From Siphonodentalium dalli (taxonomy: Eukaryota > Mollusca > Scaphopoda > Gadilida > Siphonodentaliidae): DNA of 64,000 nt. The notes under the pieces were generated by a model. The model searched no databases. It was not told where the DNA came from and saw nothing but the letters and a program-made list of their open reading frames with translations. The translations under genes were made by a program, and so were the position numbers. Positions 45,558 to 57,767 of this stretch are shown here, piece by piece. The stretch's first letter is position 1. Each line of letters begins with the position of its first letter. The stretch spans positions 256,535,863 to 256,599,862 of the forward strand of contig CP136064.1 of NCBI GenBank assembly GCA_032622095.1, written 5' to 3'.

Positions 45558-46378
45558 TGTTGGTCCCCTTATGACCAATCATTGCAACCAGTAGCATTAC
45601 AAATTCAAGTAGTACATATAGGCCTACCGGTACATAACGAACATAAAACAAGAAGTAAAAAACAATACCACGTGGTCGTGCCATAAATAGAAATAAATTA
45701 TATGTGAAATATTTGTACAAATTACCATTCAGTCAAATGAAGAATATCTTCTTGGGTAGTTGTCATTTTCATGAGATGATAACAGCAGACACAGAAAAAT
45801 ACAGAAATTTTCAGGAAAATGCACAAAACATCAGGATTAGATCTTCAAAAACGAGCATAGTATGACGCAAACATAAACTGATTTAAGTTTTCTGGCGCCT
45901 TAGTTCGAAAACCACACGCACTTTCAAATATTTTTGAATTTCGCGGGCTTTAAATTTAGGTTTCGATTTTATTTCGTTCCGACTTTGTTATTCCGGAAAA
46001 ATTGTTTTGTGCCGTTTGTCATTCCGATTCTAAGACAGGTGATGAAGAAGTCGCAGATTTGTGTTCGTTGGTGAATTTACAATACATTACCGAAATAAAG
46101 TGAGGTTTTCGAAGAACTGGAAAAATATACCTATGGATGGTTGTAGATTGGCATCTAAGGTGTAAGAGGTACCAAAAGTTTTTAGTGAAAATATATTTTT
46201 TGTAGGAATACAGTTGAGATCAAAATGGGTGGCAACAATTTGTTGTTTCGTTCCTTCCGTGACCTTTGGTCACGGTGGTGGTTCCGCCAATAAAAGAGGG
46301 GTTTTGACCGAATTCCAAGCTCCCGTGGTCTGTGAATCCGACCATTTAATATTAATTAATATATGTGTTAGTTCAAAT

Positions 46379-46600
46379 TCAATACCGATGGTATATACTG
46401 AGTCCATGCACTGTCGTACCCAGTATTACCGTCAGACTAATAGTACCACCATATCTATAACCGTCTGCGAGGAAATCCCAAGCTATGACTGGATAGCGTA
46501 AAAGATAACCTATGACTTTTAGTGTAGAAATGTAATACATACCTTGTGATACCTGAACATTCAGAACAATCAGGAGAACGACAAGAGCTGGACACGTCAT
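46379..46600 (-). CDS. Candidate two-exon small secreted peptide
   Basis: Exon 1 (46600-46543) starts MTCPALVVLLIVLNVQVSQ, a convincing signal peptide in a good initiation context (CAGCAATGAC), and ends at CAAG then GTATGT. A 78-bp intron ends ATTTCCTCGCAG. Exon 2 (46464-46379) completes a GAC codon and runs DGYRYGGTISLTVILG to TGA, giving a 48-residue product. An AT-rich AATAAAAG lies about 35 bp upstream. No family is recognised; exon 2 could instead continue through another donor. It lies just outside the 43166-46334 element and 319 bp from hairpin MITE F. Confidence 0.4.
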   Translation of the reverse strand: MTCPALVVLLIVLNVQVSQGMYYISTLKVIGYLLRYPVIAWDFLADGYRYGGTISLTVILGTTVHGLSIYHRY

Positions 46601-46610
46601 TGCTGAGTTT

Positions 46611-46745
46611 TCTTCAAGTTTCTCCTATTTGCTTTTATTCTATCAATGTACCCCAGCGTACCGTACAAATAGAATACCCGTTCTTCAAATTTCTCCGATT
46701 TGCCTTTAGCGTATCACTGTACCCCACCAAAGTCGTGTTGCGTTC
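46611..46745. repeat. About 72-bp duplication upstream of the candidate peptide gene
   Basis: TTCTTCAA(G/A)TTTCTCC(T/G)ATTTGC and ATCA(A/C)TGTACCCCA occur twice (from 46610 and 46681) with moderate divergence. Confidence 0.7.
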
Positions 46746-46918
46746 AAATAAAATAGCCTACTATACATTCATTTCGTGTGCCTATAAGTATATTATTGAT
46801 GTACCGTTACCATCCTATGAAGGTAGTGAACGACCAATCAGGTCGATGGAGACACACAGCAACAAAGCGGCACATTCGACGTGCAATCTTAAAGGTTCAT
46901 CGATCCTATCTAGTTGTG

Positions 46919-47318
46919 TTAACCCTTTACCCAAACAGAAGGGCCCTGTGCCAATGCATTATCTTATATATGCGAGTCGACCATAGGTCGCCTCGCATAT
47001 ATAAGAGAATGCATTGGCTTAACACATTAAAAATTATAAAATTGTTAAAGAATGTAAGAAAAAATGGTAAAAAGTGTTAAAAAAAGATTTTTTTTAGGCC
47101 AATGCATTCTCTTATATATGCGAGGCGACCTATGGTCGACTCGCATATATAAGAGAATGCATTGGCACAGGGCTAACTGTAACTATCACAATGTGGTCAA
47201 GGAGCCGGTTCCAATGATATCCATATTTGTATGGTTCTATTGAGACAGACCGAAGATATTTTAGGCTGTTGAAGCTTTATTTGGCCGGTTTTGGCCGGTT
47301 TGTTGGGTAAAGGGTTAA
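46919..47318. mobile_element. piggyBac-like hairpin MITE, copy F
   Basis: TTAA occurs at 46919-46922 and 47315-47318, with CCCTTTACCCAAACAGAAG and TTTGTTGGGTAAAGGG inside. Both hairpins are near-perfect. It is nearly identical to copies A and D, which suggests recent activity. Confidence 0.9.
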
Positions 47319-47348
47319 ATTGCAGGCGATAAAGGGCTCTCATCTGCA

Positions 47349-47882
47349 ATGGAAATGTGACATGAAACTACTCTGGCTGTACGCCCATAGAGAACATATT
47401 CCGCCAGTACAAACCTGGGAACTTTTTGATGTTCAGAACCGTTATGACAGGGAACTTTATAACATTGAAAAACAAGGCATGGCATATATATTTCCTTGTT
47501 TATACTTGTTCCTTGACAATCTACTTCACATTATAGGGGGTTATCCCTTGCAGCACCATATTGCATACTTGTCTGTGACTTGTGTTAACCGATATCGCAA
47601 TAAATATTGAATTAATTACCCAGGGAAAATTCCATAATTGTAAGCGACACAACGCAAAATCACTCATAAAGTCACTTAAATTGTGCAATTTATAGTTGGG
47701 ACATTCACGTACAGTGAAATACATTTTAAGGAATATGTCATAACTAAGAACTATATTCAGCGCGTTATTGTTTCGACTTTATAAGGTTCCCATGGAGTCA
47801 AAACTTCAAAAAGTGTCCAGGTTTTGTACTGGTGGAATTCGGGCGTTTGCCAGAGTAGAGATTCATGGCATAATCTAATGGA
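47349..47882. mobile_element. Small member of the 49251-52460 inverted-repeat family
   Basis: Arms hold CAGTACAAACCTGGGAACTT and, inverted, AAGTGTCCAGGTTTTGTACTGG, then AGATTCATGGCATAATCTA. It directly follows hairpin MITE F. Confidence 0.65.
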
Positions 47883-47899
47883 CTCTCACATACATTTTA

Positions 47900-48065
47900 A
47901 ACAGGGATGGGGTAGTTATGGGTCATTTTTAAATTTAATAGACTTTAAGTAATTACTTTTTCTCAGTAGTTGAGAGTTATTTGTAATTGGGCCATTTCTC
48001 AATTACAAGTAATTGAAAGTACTTGATTACTTGGATAAATCGATATGTAATTCAATAATTGTGTT
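47900..48065. mobile_element. CAGGGATGGGGTA end with TAATTAC-type self-complementary words
   Basis: CAGGGATGGGGTAGTTATG is followed by multiple AAGTAATTAC/GTAATTACTT-like words. A similar start, CAGGGTTGGGGTAATCGTAA, is at 60448. This resembles a common hAT MITE type; far ends were not found. Confidence 0.5.
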
Positions 48066-48164
48066 GTAATAAATAACTTGTGTTCTGCATTTATTTCACA
48101 CCCTTGTGTCTGATAGGTTAATCCACGACTATGACTACCATAGGTACTATAATTTCCTGTGTTG

Positions 48165-49150
48165 TGATTATAGAAAACTTAATCAGATTTCGCGAAGCGA
48201 AATCTGAAAGTTTTCATGACGGTAACGCGCATGAGATCCGTATACCTATGAAGCTGTATTATTGTGTTCTATATATAGTTCACGTTACCTGAGAATAGTA
48301 TCAGAGCACGCGCTTAACGTAACGTAAAGTGGCGCTCTCTTAAATGAAAGGCGCAATAAAAAAGATTATCCGATTGGTCAGATTGTCTATCTTAACCAAT
48401 CAGATTTGACGTTGCATAGACATTGTTGTTGCTAAGCCTTGTAGTTCAAATACAGAACTCACCACCTCGGCGTTAGTATTTCCACAAATTACCTATTATC
48501 ACACAATAAAAGAATGAGATGAAAACTATATCATAGAAGGTGGGTGATCTAAATAAAAAATTGTACTTCATATATTGTTTTGGACCGAAAAATGTCACCA
48601 AAACACTTCTTTTACTGCGATTCGAGACTTTCGTTGTTTGAGTCTGACTTGCCTGGTCAAGTTTGTGTTTGAAATTGACAGTTTCAAACTCTGAGTCTTT
48701 GTCATTGCCGTTCACGTTTCAATGAATGATTAGCTGAAAGTTAAATTGGCAAGATAACTAGATCATAGTTGCCATCAACTGAATGAATTTAATCGCAAGA
48801 ATGCGTCTAATTTATCAATTATCAGCAGTCTCTGTTCCAACTCCAAAGCTTAACAACAGTTGTCATTAGCGAAGACCGGAAAAAAATCAAAACACATTTC
48901 CGGTTATTCCAACAAGGTGAAGGACAAGGTCGGGACAATTCTCAAAACAAAAATTAAAATCCTTGAAATTGAAATGAAATTAGGCTTCATCTTGGACGTG
49001 AGGAATTATTCTGACTTCGTCTTTTCAACGTGGATTTAGCGGGCGTTAGTTCAAAATTATCTGATTCTAATTAATGGGCAGATTTCCAGTTTACAGTTTG
49101 TTTAATTTGAATGTGAATGCTACTAGTGCTACACTGCTAGTTTTGTGAAA
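48165..49150 (+). repeat. Dispersed roughly 0.8-kb repeat, copy 2
   Basis: It is colinear with 41715-42530. It begins with a hairpin, AGATTTCGC-GAA-GCGAAATCT, that is diverged in copy 1. It is followed at once by the inverted-repeat element at 49251. Confidence 0.75.
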
Positions 49151-49250
49151 GTAACATAAATAGGATACATAAATACACGGAGACACGATTGTCCCAAACC
49201 ACATATCAACACAAGTAAGAAGAAGTAAGATGGATGCTGATTATTTATGT

Positions 49251-52200
49251 CTAGATCATGCCACCATTCATGAATCTCTACTAAAGCTAGAATGCCGGCA
49301 TAGAGATCATATTCCACCTTTACAATTCCCAGAAACTGTTTTTAAGTTTTGACAGGGAACCTTATTAAGTAACGCGGGGAATGTAGTTCTTTGTTCATAC
49401 TTGTTGCTTAATGATTTATTCATCGGTAAGTGAAGTTCCCATCCCGAGATTACGTGACTTTTGGGACCCGATTCCGCGATAAATATTTATTTTATTCCCT
49501 GTCACGAAAATTATTGTTGTAAATGTAAGGCCAAAGTAAAAAGATACTATGTTTCCGTACATCAGATGACCCTAAAAATAACCCGCCGACCCTAAACTTT
49601 TTATTGATAGTCAAAATATTCTAACATTTAATGTTTTTTACCACTAATGCTCATAAATATTGATGACCTTTAGTGTGCAAAACACATGGTTTCTAACATA
49701 TCCCTCTGAAAAGTGACCATGAATTGACGGCCGTCTCAAAGGCCCTAGGTGTGTGATGGGTTGTGTTTTGATGGGCATACATTTTGCAATTTTAATATCC
49801 TGCTTTTACAGTGCTTTATGTCTTGTTTGGGGCTTATGGTGGGTGTATATATACATGTATAGAGGTTATCACCATATGGGTCATTCTATCGTTACGTGTG
49901 ACATTTAGAGGTTTTTAGAGCCTTTATAATCAAGATAACTTTAATTTTATAAAATTATTTTAGTCAAGGGATGCTGCATTTTATTTGCCAGAGGCTAGTC
50001 CACGACTTTTGAGACATATTTTAAACTCATTGTGTACCATAAATTTTTGGCAGGACATTATTTGGTGTGTTACGTGTGTGACGCACAAACATAAGTTTTT
50101 TGCATGTCCTCTTTTTGAGTCTATATTCATGTGAAATAGTAAGTCTAGAATATACAATAAATGTCACGTTTGAATGGAAATATGTTCAGCTATTCAAAAA
50201 ATAGTTTCTGAATTGTTAACACCAAACCACCTTCCATTCCAAGGCTTATAACCACCAAAGAGGCAGCGTTACGTGTATGACACAAAAACGTTACGTGTGT
50301 GACGCTGTGAAATTGCTATTAGATTATTGGAATTCAATACCCTCAATGATATATAATTTGGCCAATAAGAGTAGTGTGATCATGTACATGTGAAAGAGGG
50401 CATTAAGTTGGGTTAGATAGATCCTGGGTTTTAAATTTATGTAATGTTAAAAGTTTTTTAAGTAGTGGACAAAAATGGTCATGCAAATGATTAAAATTGT
50501 ACAACCATGACCGCAGTTACAAACTCAGCCGTCAGGACCATGTAAAGGTACTAGTAATCCAATTAATTTGCACTATGAGCATGGGATAGGTTATCGAATT
50601 ATTGATAATCAAAAGATTCTATAGTTTGACAATCAACTTAATATTCATCAACATGTACATCTAATTCACTTATAAGTGATCCATATGGAAATCCACAGAA
50701 CATACCCACATATATCAGGTAGGAAGGGGTGGTACAACTGATGTAAAAACATATTCTTGGGGTGTTTGCGTCATAAAAAGGGCTAAATTCTCCTTTTCAC
50801 ACCTTTTTAATTTTGAGATATAAAGCCAACACATCATCTCAATAATAGTTTAAATGACATTCACATTGCAGAAACACTGTATTTAAGTACCCAGGACCCC
50901 ATGGATGTTTTAAAGGGGTTACTATTAACCCTGGTCATGTCTGCATTGAGTTTAAACTGAACAGTGCCTTATGCTTAAGACCCATCAATGTGCTCTTATT
51001 GCGCACAATTACTTCAGAATGATAAAATGAATGAATTTAAGATAAAAAAATGTGTAAAATACATTTTCTTGATATTTAGAAGTTTCTTCAATAAAATAAA
51101 GCCAAAAAGAAACCTGAGTTGTGTGGTTTGTGACTGGTAATGGTTGATTGTATAATGTCACACACGTAACGTTACGTGTGTGACAGATATCGGAAGCACT
51201 GCAAAATTCGTAAAAAAGTATTAATATCTTATTTTATGATGTTTAGTGCTTCATCCAAACCATGGAGTCACAGAATATAGAAAACTACGATGTATGTTCA
51301 TGTAGTTTTTGAAAAATTAAAACTTTAATGTTAAATCGTTACGTGTGTGACAGATGATTAGTCATGGAGATGTTGATGAATAAATGTTCAAAATTTTGAA
51401 AATGTGGGTATGTTTTATATTTTTTTTATTGGAAAAATATACACAATGTATTGCCGCAAAATTATAATGTTTACTATCAATAACCTTCATGTCACAGCTT
51501 ACGTGGCCACTCTGATAATTATGCAAAAATAACAGAGTTGGGTACTACTATTTCAAACAAACCAAATATATACAAACAGGTAGGCAACAATATAGTTTAA
51601 TACCATTTTTGGAAAGCTGAAAATCTGTACTTTTGAACGAATCAAGTGCCAGGATTATTCAGCATGTTTGAAATTTTGCCATTTTTTACAATTTTGGGAT
51701 ACCTAATGGTAGAATGACCCATATATGTTAGGGGTATAGCCACTGTCTCCAAAAACCAGGCATGCTCGGTGGACGTACTGGCTACCCCCAGACAATGGGA
51801 TGTAGTCGTCACAATACAAGTACAGTACAGTATAAATAATGGCGGTATTATTGGTAAAATTCTTATAAAAAGTTAGTGACATCAATTTCCTACCAAGTTT
51901 ATAGCCAAATTTATGACAATGTGCTACATGAGTACATGTCATGTATGTGAATAATAAAAAACATACCTAAGCATGAAATTTGATTTTTGTTATCAACCTT
52001 AATGTTTATTTCCAGTTTCCACTGTGTTGATTAAGTAATACTTTCCCCACAACACAGGTTGGTATTTTATGTCACTTCGGTCAATGTTGTTCAACATTTC
52101 TGCAGCTGGATAAAAATATCGAAATAAAATTAAAAACAAAAATTTCCCTACCTACATGTACCTACCCTAATATTTCCACTCCGTTACCGGAAACATACAA

Positions 52201-52460
52201 TCTTTTTCTTTGGCCTAAGCGACATAATGCGAAAGCAATTCTGTAATATCGAGCTGGGAACTTCACGTACCGATGAATAAATCATTAAGCCACAGGTACA
52301 TGTACATGAATGAACAAAGAAGTACATTCTCCATATTTTTTTTTTTTTTACTTTATAAGGTTCCCTGTCAAAACTTAAAAAAAAAGTTCCCCGGTTTTGT
52401 ACAGGTAGAATATGATCTCTACGGGTGTCAGCTTTAGTAGAGATTCATGGCATGATCTAG
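49251..52460. mobile_element. 3.2-kb element with about 300-bp long inverted repeats, split by an inner element
   Basis: CTAGATCATGCCA (49251) pairs with TGGCATGATCTAG (52448-52460), and the match continues inward through AAGTTTTGACAGGGAACCTT, GATTTATTCATCGGTA and GTTTCCG. The inner element at 49874-51725 accounts for more than half its length. No open frame is recognisable. Confidence 0.82.
49874..51725. mobile_element. 1.85-kb non-coding element with repeated GTTACGTGTGTGAC
   Basis: The ends GGGTCATTCTA (from 49878) and TAGAATGACCC (to 51721) are inverted, with ATAT on both outer sides. GTTACGTGTGTGAC or a one-step variant occurs near 49891, 50069, 50268, 50290, 51171 and 51338. At 51157-51184 the word and its reverse complement form a perfect 28-bp palindrome. 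The superfamily is not recognised. Confidence 0.7.
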
Positions 52461-52649
52461 TTTATGCCATGATGACATGTAAATCCTACAACACAGTGGC
52501 GCTCTCTATTTGTGGAACTTTTGGGCAAATTGCATGCTGCTTCGGGGAAGGTTGTGCAAACTTACTGTAATTTCTACATTTCAGTCCGTTTATACCTATA
52601 ATTCAAGTTATTAGCTCAATGCTTGAGCTATTGCCATGGCTTTGTCGCC

Positions 52650-53830
52650 CGTCGTCGGTGTGTGCATGTGTTCGTGTGCACGTACGGCATCAACAATGCA
52701 GGCTACATGTCGTAACTTTGGTCGGATCATTATGAAATTTGTCATAGCTGTTGACATCAACATTTAGACCAGAATGATTAATTTTGGGGTCATTGGAAAA
52801 TAAACATAGCCGCCAGTGGCCATATTGGATTTCAATATTCAATCCATTCCATTAGCACGGGCTACAGGCCATACTGTTTGTCTGATCATCATGACAATTG
52901 TCATGGATGTTAATATTGACATGTAGATGGGAACGAGTAATTTTGGGGCCATTCGGCCCAAAAACGTGGCCGCCAGCAGCCATCTTGGATTTTACTTTTT
53001 GTATGACTAAATTCTTTAGCACGGGCTACAGGTCGTACTTTTAGTCTGATCATCATAAAATTTGTCAAGAATGTTAATAATGACATGTAGATGGGAACGA
53101 GTCATTTTGGGGATATTCGGCCAAAAAAACATGGCCGCCAGCAGCCATCTTGGATTTTACTCTTTGTATGACTAAATCCTTTAGCACATCTACAGGTCGT
53201 ACCTTCAGTCTGATCATCATAAAATTTGTCATGGTTGTTGAAATTGGAATGTAGATGGGAACGAGTCATTTTGGGATCATTCGGACAAAAAACATGGCCG
53301 CCAGCAGCCATCATGGATTTTACTCTTTGTATGACTAAATCATTTAGCACGGGCTACAGGTCGTACTTTTAGTCTGATCATCATAAAATTTGTCAGGGAT
53401 GTTATCGATGACATGTAGATGGGAACGACTCATTTTGGGGTCATTCGGCCGAAAACATGGCCGCCAGCAGCCATCTTGGATTTTACTCTTTGTATGATTA
53501 AATTCTTTAGCATGGGCTACATGTCAAACCTTTAGTCTGACCATCATAAAATTTGTCACGAATGTTAATAATGACATATAGATGGGAATGAGTCATTTTG
53601 GGGTTATTTTGCCAAAAAACATGGCCGCCAGCAGCTATCTTGGATTTTACTCTTTGTATGACTAGATTCTTTAGCATGGGCTACAGGTCGTACCTTTAGT
53701 CTGATCGTCATAAAATTTGTCATGTATGTTAACGATGACATGTAGATGGGAACGACTCATTTTGGGGTCATTCGGCCGAAAACATGGCCGCCAGCAGCCA
53801 TCTTGGATTTTACTTTTCTCTTCATGTCTA
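52650..53830. repeat. 163-bp satellite, about seven units
   Basis: ATGGCCGCCAGCAGCCATCT (or a close variant) recurs at 52803, 52965, 53131, 53293, 53457, 53621 and 53783, spaced 162-166 bp. Each unit has TCATCATAAAATTTGTCA and TGTAGATGGGAACGA. The frames open on the minus strand across it are artefacts. Confidence 0.94.
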
Positions 53831-55605
53831 TAAACTAGTATTAGACATTCAACTTTCCACATTCCTAATAGCTCCATTGACTGTAATACATTAAATTATT
53901 CCCTTTCCAAGTTGAGCTACAGTGTCATTGACACTTTCATTTGAAATGGGTTTTGCTGCGTACATGCAATGCATATTCTGAACTGATAGTGTGCCCTTTT
54001 TTTTGGAACTTCTCCCGGTACCAAATTTATTTGTTACAGAGTGTTTATTTTAGCTTAGGCATGGAATAGGATGCTATTTTAAATGAGAAACAAAATTATC
54101 ATTATACAAGGTCACCATTCGTCACTGCTTGCTGAAATTTCAATAATTTTTCCAAGTCTAAAAGACTAAAATGAATCGTGATATGGATATAATATCATAT
54201 CATTCGCTCCAATAGTGCTATCAAGTACCAATCACTGTAGCAGAAGTGTACATGCAATATCCAGTTCATTGAATGAATCATGAGTATAGCCTGGTTGAAA
54301 TACTACTGTGTGGCGAGTCACACTCGTCTTCGGGCTATTGAGGCCATGTATGCATGGTGCTATGAACGGTTTGTATTGTGAATGGGTTAAATGATCTGCT
54401 CGTAAACCCTCACAGTAGACAATTTTATACCAGGTTCTATTCTGTATTCAGAAATAGCTCGCAATGGAAATTTACATGGTACATATTTTGTTAAGATTTT
54501 TTGGTCCAAGATGGTAGCCGGATATTTGGTTTAAATAACCATCAGTGGCAGTGCTTTGGTTTGTTTTGTCCACCAGACTGTCTGGATCACTTTATATTTT
54601 ACTTTTACAAACATATTTCAGAGTTAATAAATGGCTGATATATAGAGTCCTACGAATCTTCCAAAATGAGGACTTAGCCCACCAGATGTACAGAGGTACA
54701 ATGAATCTAAATGCCCGACTTAAATAACTAATAGTTGTATTAAATGCTATTTCTAAATCATGTATATGAACCCCAGTTATGTAAACAAATTACATGTAAA
54801 TAGTATGAGATAACCAAAACACTAATCGCCAGATATACCCCATGCATTAAGTGAACTTTGGTTAGAAATTCCACCAAATTGTTTATAACGTATCAGTATA
54901 GCCCTAGCTAATCCTCACCTTTCAAGATTTTGGTGTTGAATGAGTCACGGCGAATAAGTCTCCTAAACACATTTCCTCGGTGTTGAGTGTTGTTCTTATT
55001 GCTCACTCTCTATGTTCTGTATATAAACACACGCTTGACTCACACAATGTGTGTTTTGAGGATAATATGGAATTCATAATATCATAGTATTATACTATTA
55101 TAGTATAATATTAGTATATTCTTTACAACATACAGGGTCAGGGTATTATAATTTAGTAACTGTTATTTCTAAATTATAACCTATAACGAAGGACATCCAT
55201 AAGGTCCAAATGATATGTATGCTTTCAGTAACAGCGCGTGGAACATACATTCAATTGTTATATACCGGTACATGCCCGTGAAATATAAATACACGGCACC
55301 ATCGAAACCGGATTTAAACCGGCACATGCGACTTGAGAATATACTTCAAAGTATCAACCTGTGCGGGTACAATTACCAGTATTATTCATCTAATCTAATT
55401 GTATATTTACATATCATGGCCTTGGATGGAGTAAGTTTTCGAATAACGTAGTACGTTCTTATCATATTAATGTTGTGAAAAAACATTCCGACAATTAACT
55501 GCTTGTGCATCGACTGAGGCGGTTCGTTGACGTTACGTCACCACTCGAATTAGTTATCAGAATGTATTTAATGATTGTGATTCCGTTGAATACATGAGCT
55601 TCACG
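53831..55605. other. Unassigned region
   Basis: An AT-rich palindrome (AGTATTATACTA...) lies at 55086-55120. A 60-codon frame at 54545-54727 has no recognised domain. I see no transposon ends or splice-supported exons. Confidence 0.5.
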
Positions 55606-55922
55606 TCAACGGTGCGGAATAAATGTTGGTATATATGTTAAATTCAAGAGTTTTCGTCGGATAGGTTCAAAGAAATGTGTTATTGAACATGTCTTGTCTG
55701 GATTTATGCATGCCCATAGTGGTGAACATCCATACCAAATTTCAGTATTAAGATCCGACGACCAATGGTTGATACATCTGCTTGGGCGGACACAGAAACC
55801 AACATTTCCAGATAAACAAAGATCAATAACGCTAGAACGGAAAACCCAAATAAGACGTTCCAAAACTTTTCTGAATATCAAATGTCATTGAGATCCGACA
55901 ATCGATTTTTGAGATATCTGCC

Positions 55923-55962
55923 CGGACGTCCCGACGAACGTCCGGACGTCCCGACGAACGTC
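55923..55962. repeat. 20-bp perfect duplication CGGACGTCCCGACGAACGTC
   Basis: Two exact adjacent copies occur in a stretch (55690-55980) with ATCCGAC words, typical of diverged invertebrate dispersed repeats. Confidence 0.8.
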
Positions 55963-56291
55963 TCATTGGACGTATGTAATCCAGTGTACCCAGCCATGGA
56001 GGTATAATTACATCGTTCAAATGAGCAGATCAATAGGATGTTTGATAGCAAGATATATATTCCCGCCCCAAAAAGAAACCTCCCTTCTCCCATCACTGCC
56101 ATACAAGTTCTCCGGTTGTACGTTACCCTTTCTATGCTAAATATGTTCTCCCATGCAGTCAGTTATAACAGTCTACTTCGGAATTTTCTATTATTGATTT
56201 GGAGGGATGCTGATGTGATAAACGCAGACGACAGGCAAATAAAAGTGCAGGAGGGGACCTATTTATTGATGGAAATGTTTAGATAATAGCG

Positions 56292-56374
56292 AGTTTGCGA
56301 TTTCAAACCGGTACGGGTACCGGTACGCGTACGGGTAGCTACCCGTACCGGTACACGTTTTGAAATCGCAAACT
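56292..56374. repeat. Hairpin with GGTACGGGTACCGG-rich loop
   Basis: AGTTTGCGATTTCAAA pairs exactly with its inverse at 56359-56374. The loop is made of overlapping GTACGGGTA/TACCCGTAC words that can pair among themselves. GCGAGTTTGCGAT recurs inverted near 58623. Confidence 0.8.
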
Positions 56375-57767
56375 GTTTTACCGGTAGAATTCATCACATC
56401 GACTGGTAATGTATGGTGAGCCAACTGCAACAAAAAAGATATTATGATATACATTGTTATTCGCGTTATTGGCCTATGTTATACTTAGCGTTATGGGTTG
56501 TTGGAAATATGTATTTAGATTAGATGAGCCCCATGATAATCAGTTGCTTTCATCAAGGACGAGCTAGGTGGCAGTTGGAAGAGGACGTTGCTTTTCTTTC
56601 ACTCATATTGGTAACATTTTCAACAATTGGATTCTACAAGTCATAGACCGATCGAGTGTTGACAATTAATAAATCGGTTGGAATTTTTAAACTTAGAAAA
56701 TAGATTATGATAGCTCAAATATACAATAACGTTATATATAGTTAAAATGTCCAACCAATATTCCATGTAAAATGTATTGGTTTAGACCAAGGGTCTAATA
56801 TTGTCCTACATGTACTTTCAGTTCGATATAGTACTTTAGTTGGGGATTATTTAGTCATATTAAAGATGCATAATCCGAATTAACGCTCCCAAGTTACTAT
56901 TTTTTTTTGGCTTCGGGGGTAAATCTAAATATTTGATTCGAATCGAGGAACCCACCATCAAAGCGCAGAGTGATCAGATATCGATTTTTGAAGTTTGTTA
57001 TTTCTTGAATTGTGTAATTATTTGTGGCCCAGAAAAGAGTCATCAAACCGACGGTCTCGGACAAAATTGCGGACGAAGATGCTTAACTCTAAAATCAAGT
57101 GGTAATGCGGCCAAAATTTTATACTATAGTTGACAGCAGTTAGCATTATTTTGTTGTAATTAATCGATTCTGATAACAAAAGCGTATTTTGAAGAAATGT
57201 TCTTGTTGTAACTTTATGATATGGGGACCGTCTGAACGGTTTGAGTAGATTTAAGTAAACCCTTGTTTGGAATCTTTCAACAGATCGAATGGTCGGCCCG
57301 TCGGGGCAAGGGAATATTCATCCCAAGAATTGGGATTGTTGTCGGGATCTAAACCCGGAGGTAGGTTGAAATGTTTAACTTGGTAACAAAAAAGGTGTCA
57401 AAATGTAGTCTGTTTAATTATACGGATTGAATACGGAGTGTTTATTATACGGATTGAATAAAGAGCGTTTGCTTCACTTCTGTGCGAAACACAGAAAACA
57501 GCTGAAACTCGCTCTGCTTATATGCTTAGATTTTGTAGAGTATGTATAGGTATTTCGTGTATTTGGCGACCTATATTATCCCCACTACAGTATACACAAG
57601 TATTGTGGTTCAAATGCGCCACGTCCGTTCAGATAGTAAATATATATTAAAATGAGAAATCAGTCCCCACCTACATACGACAAGGTAACTAAACGGTAAT
57701 TATATTCAAATGTGCAATGCATAGATAAATCCACGATATATTTATGTCCTTGTACAATGGGTTGAGA
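56375..57767. other. Region with two dispersed-repeat blocks shared with 59040-59520
   Basis: 56910-57010 (GGCTTCGGGG, TCGAGGAAC, TTTTTGAA) matches 59431-59515. 57465-57630 (AAAGAGCGTTTG, TATTTCGTGTATTTG) matches 59085-59260. The order of the two blocks differs between the copies. No gene was recognised. Confidence 0.5.

Larger units (their letters stand above)
43166..46334. mobile_element. 3.2-kb element with about 310-bp long inverted repeats
   Basis: Bases about 43166-43475 are the inverse of 46025-46334 with few differences (shared words GGTCAAAACCCCTCTTTTAT, ACAACAAATTGTTGCCACCC, CCTGTCTTAGAATC). The interior holds a degenerate satellite (43620-44260), a nested Mutator-like MITE (44270-44692) and a GA microsatellite. 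No transposase is visible. Confidence 0.88.

Noticed and set aside
46214-46501. 95-codon plus-strand frame
   Set aside because: It crosses the border of the inverted-repeat element; the minus strand of the same region offers a better, spliced reading.
47320-47610. 96-codon plus-strand frame
   Set aside because: It spans the end of hairpin MITE F and the arm of an inverted-repeat element.
53102-53877. Minus-strand frames with CWRPCF repeats
   Set aside because: They are translations of the 163-bp satellite.
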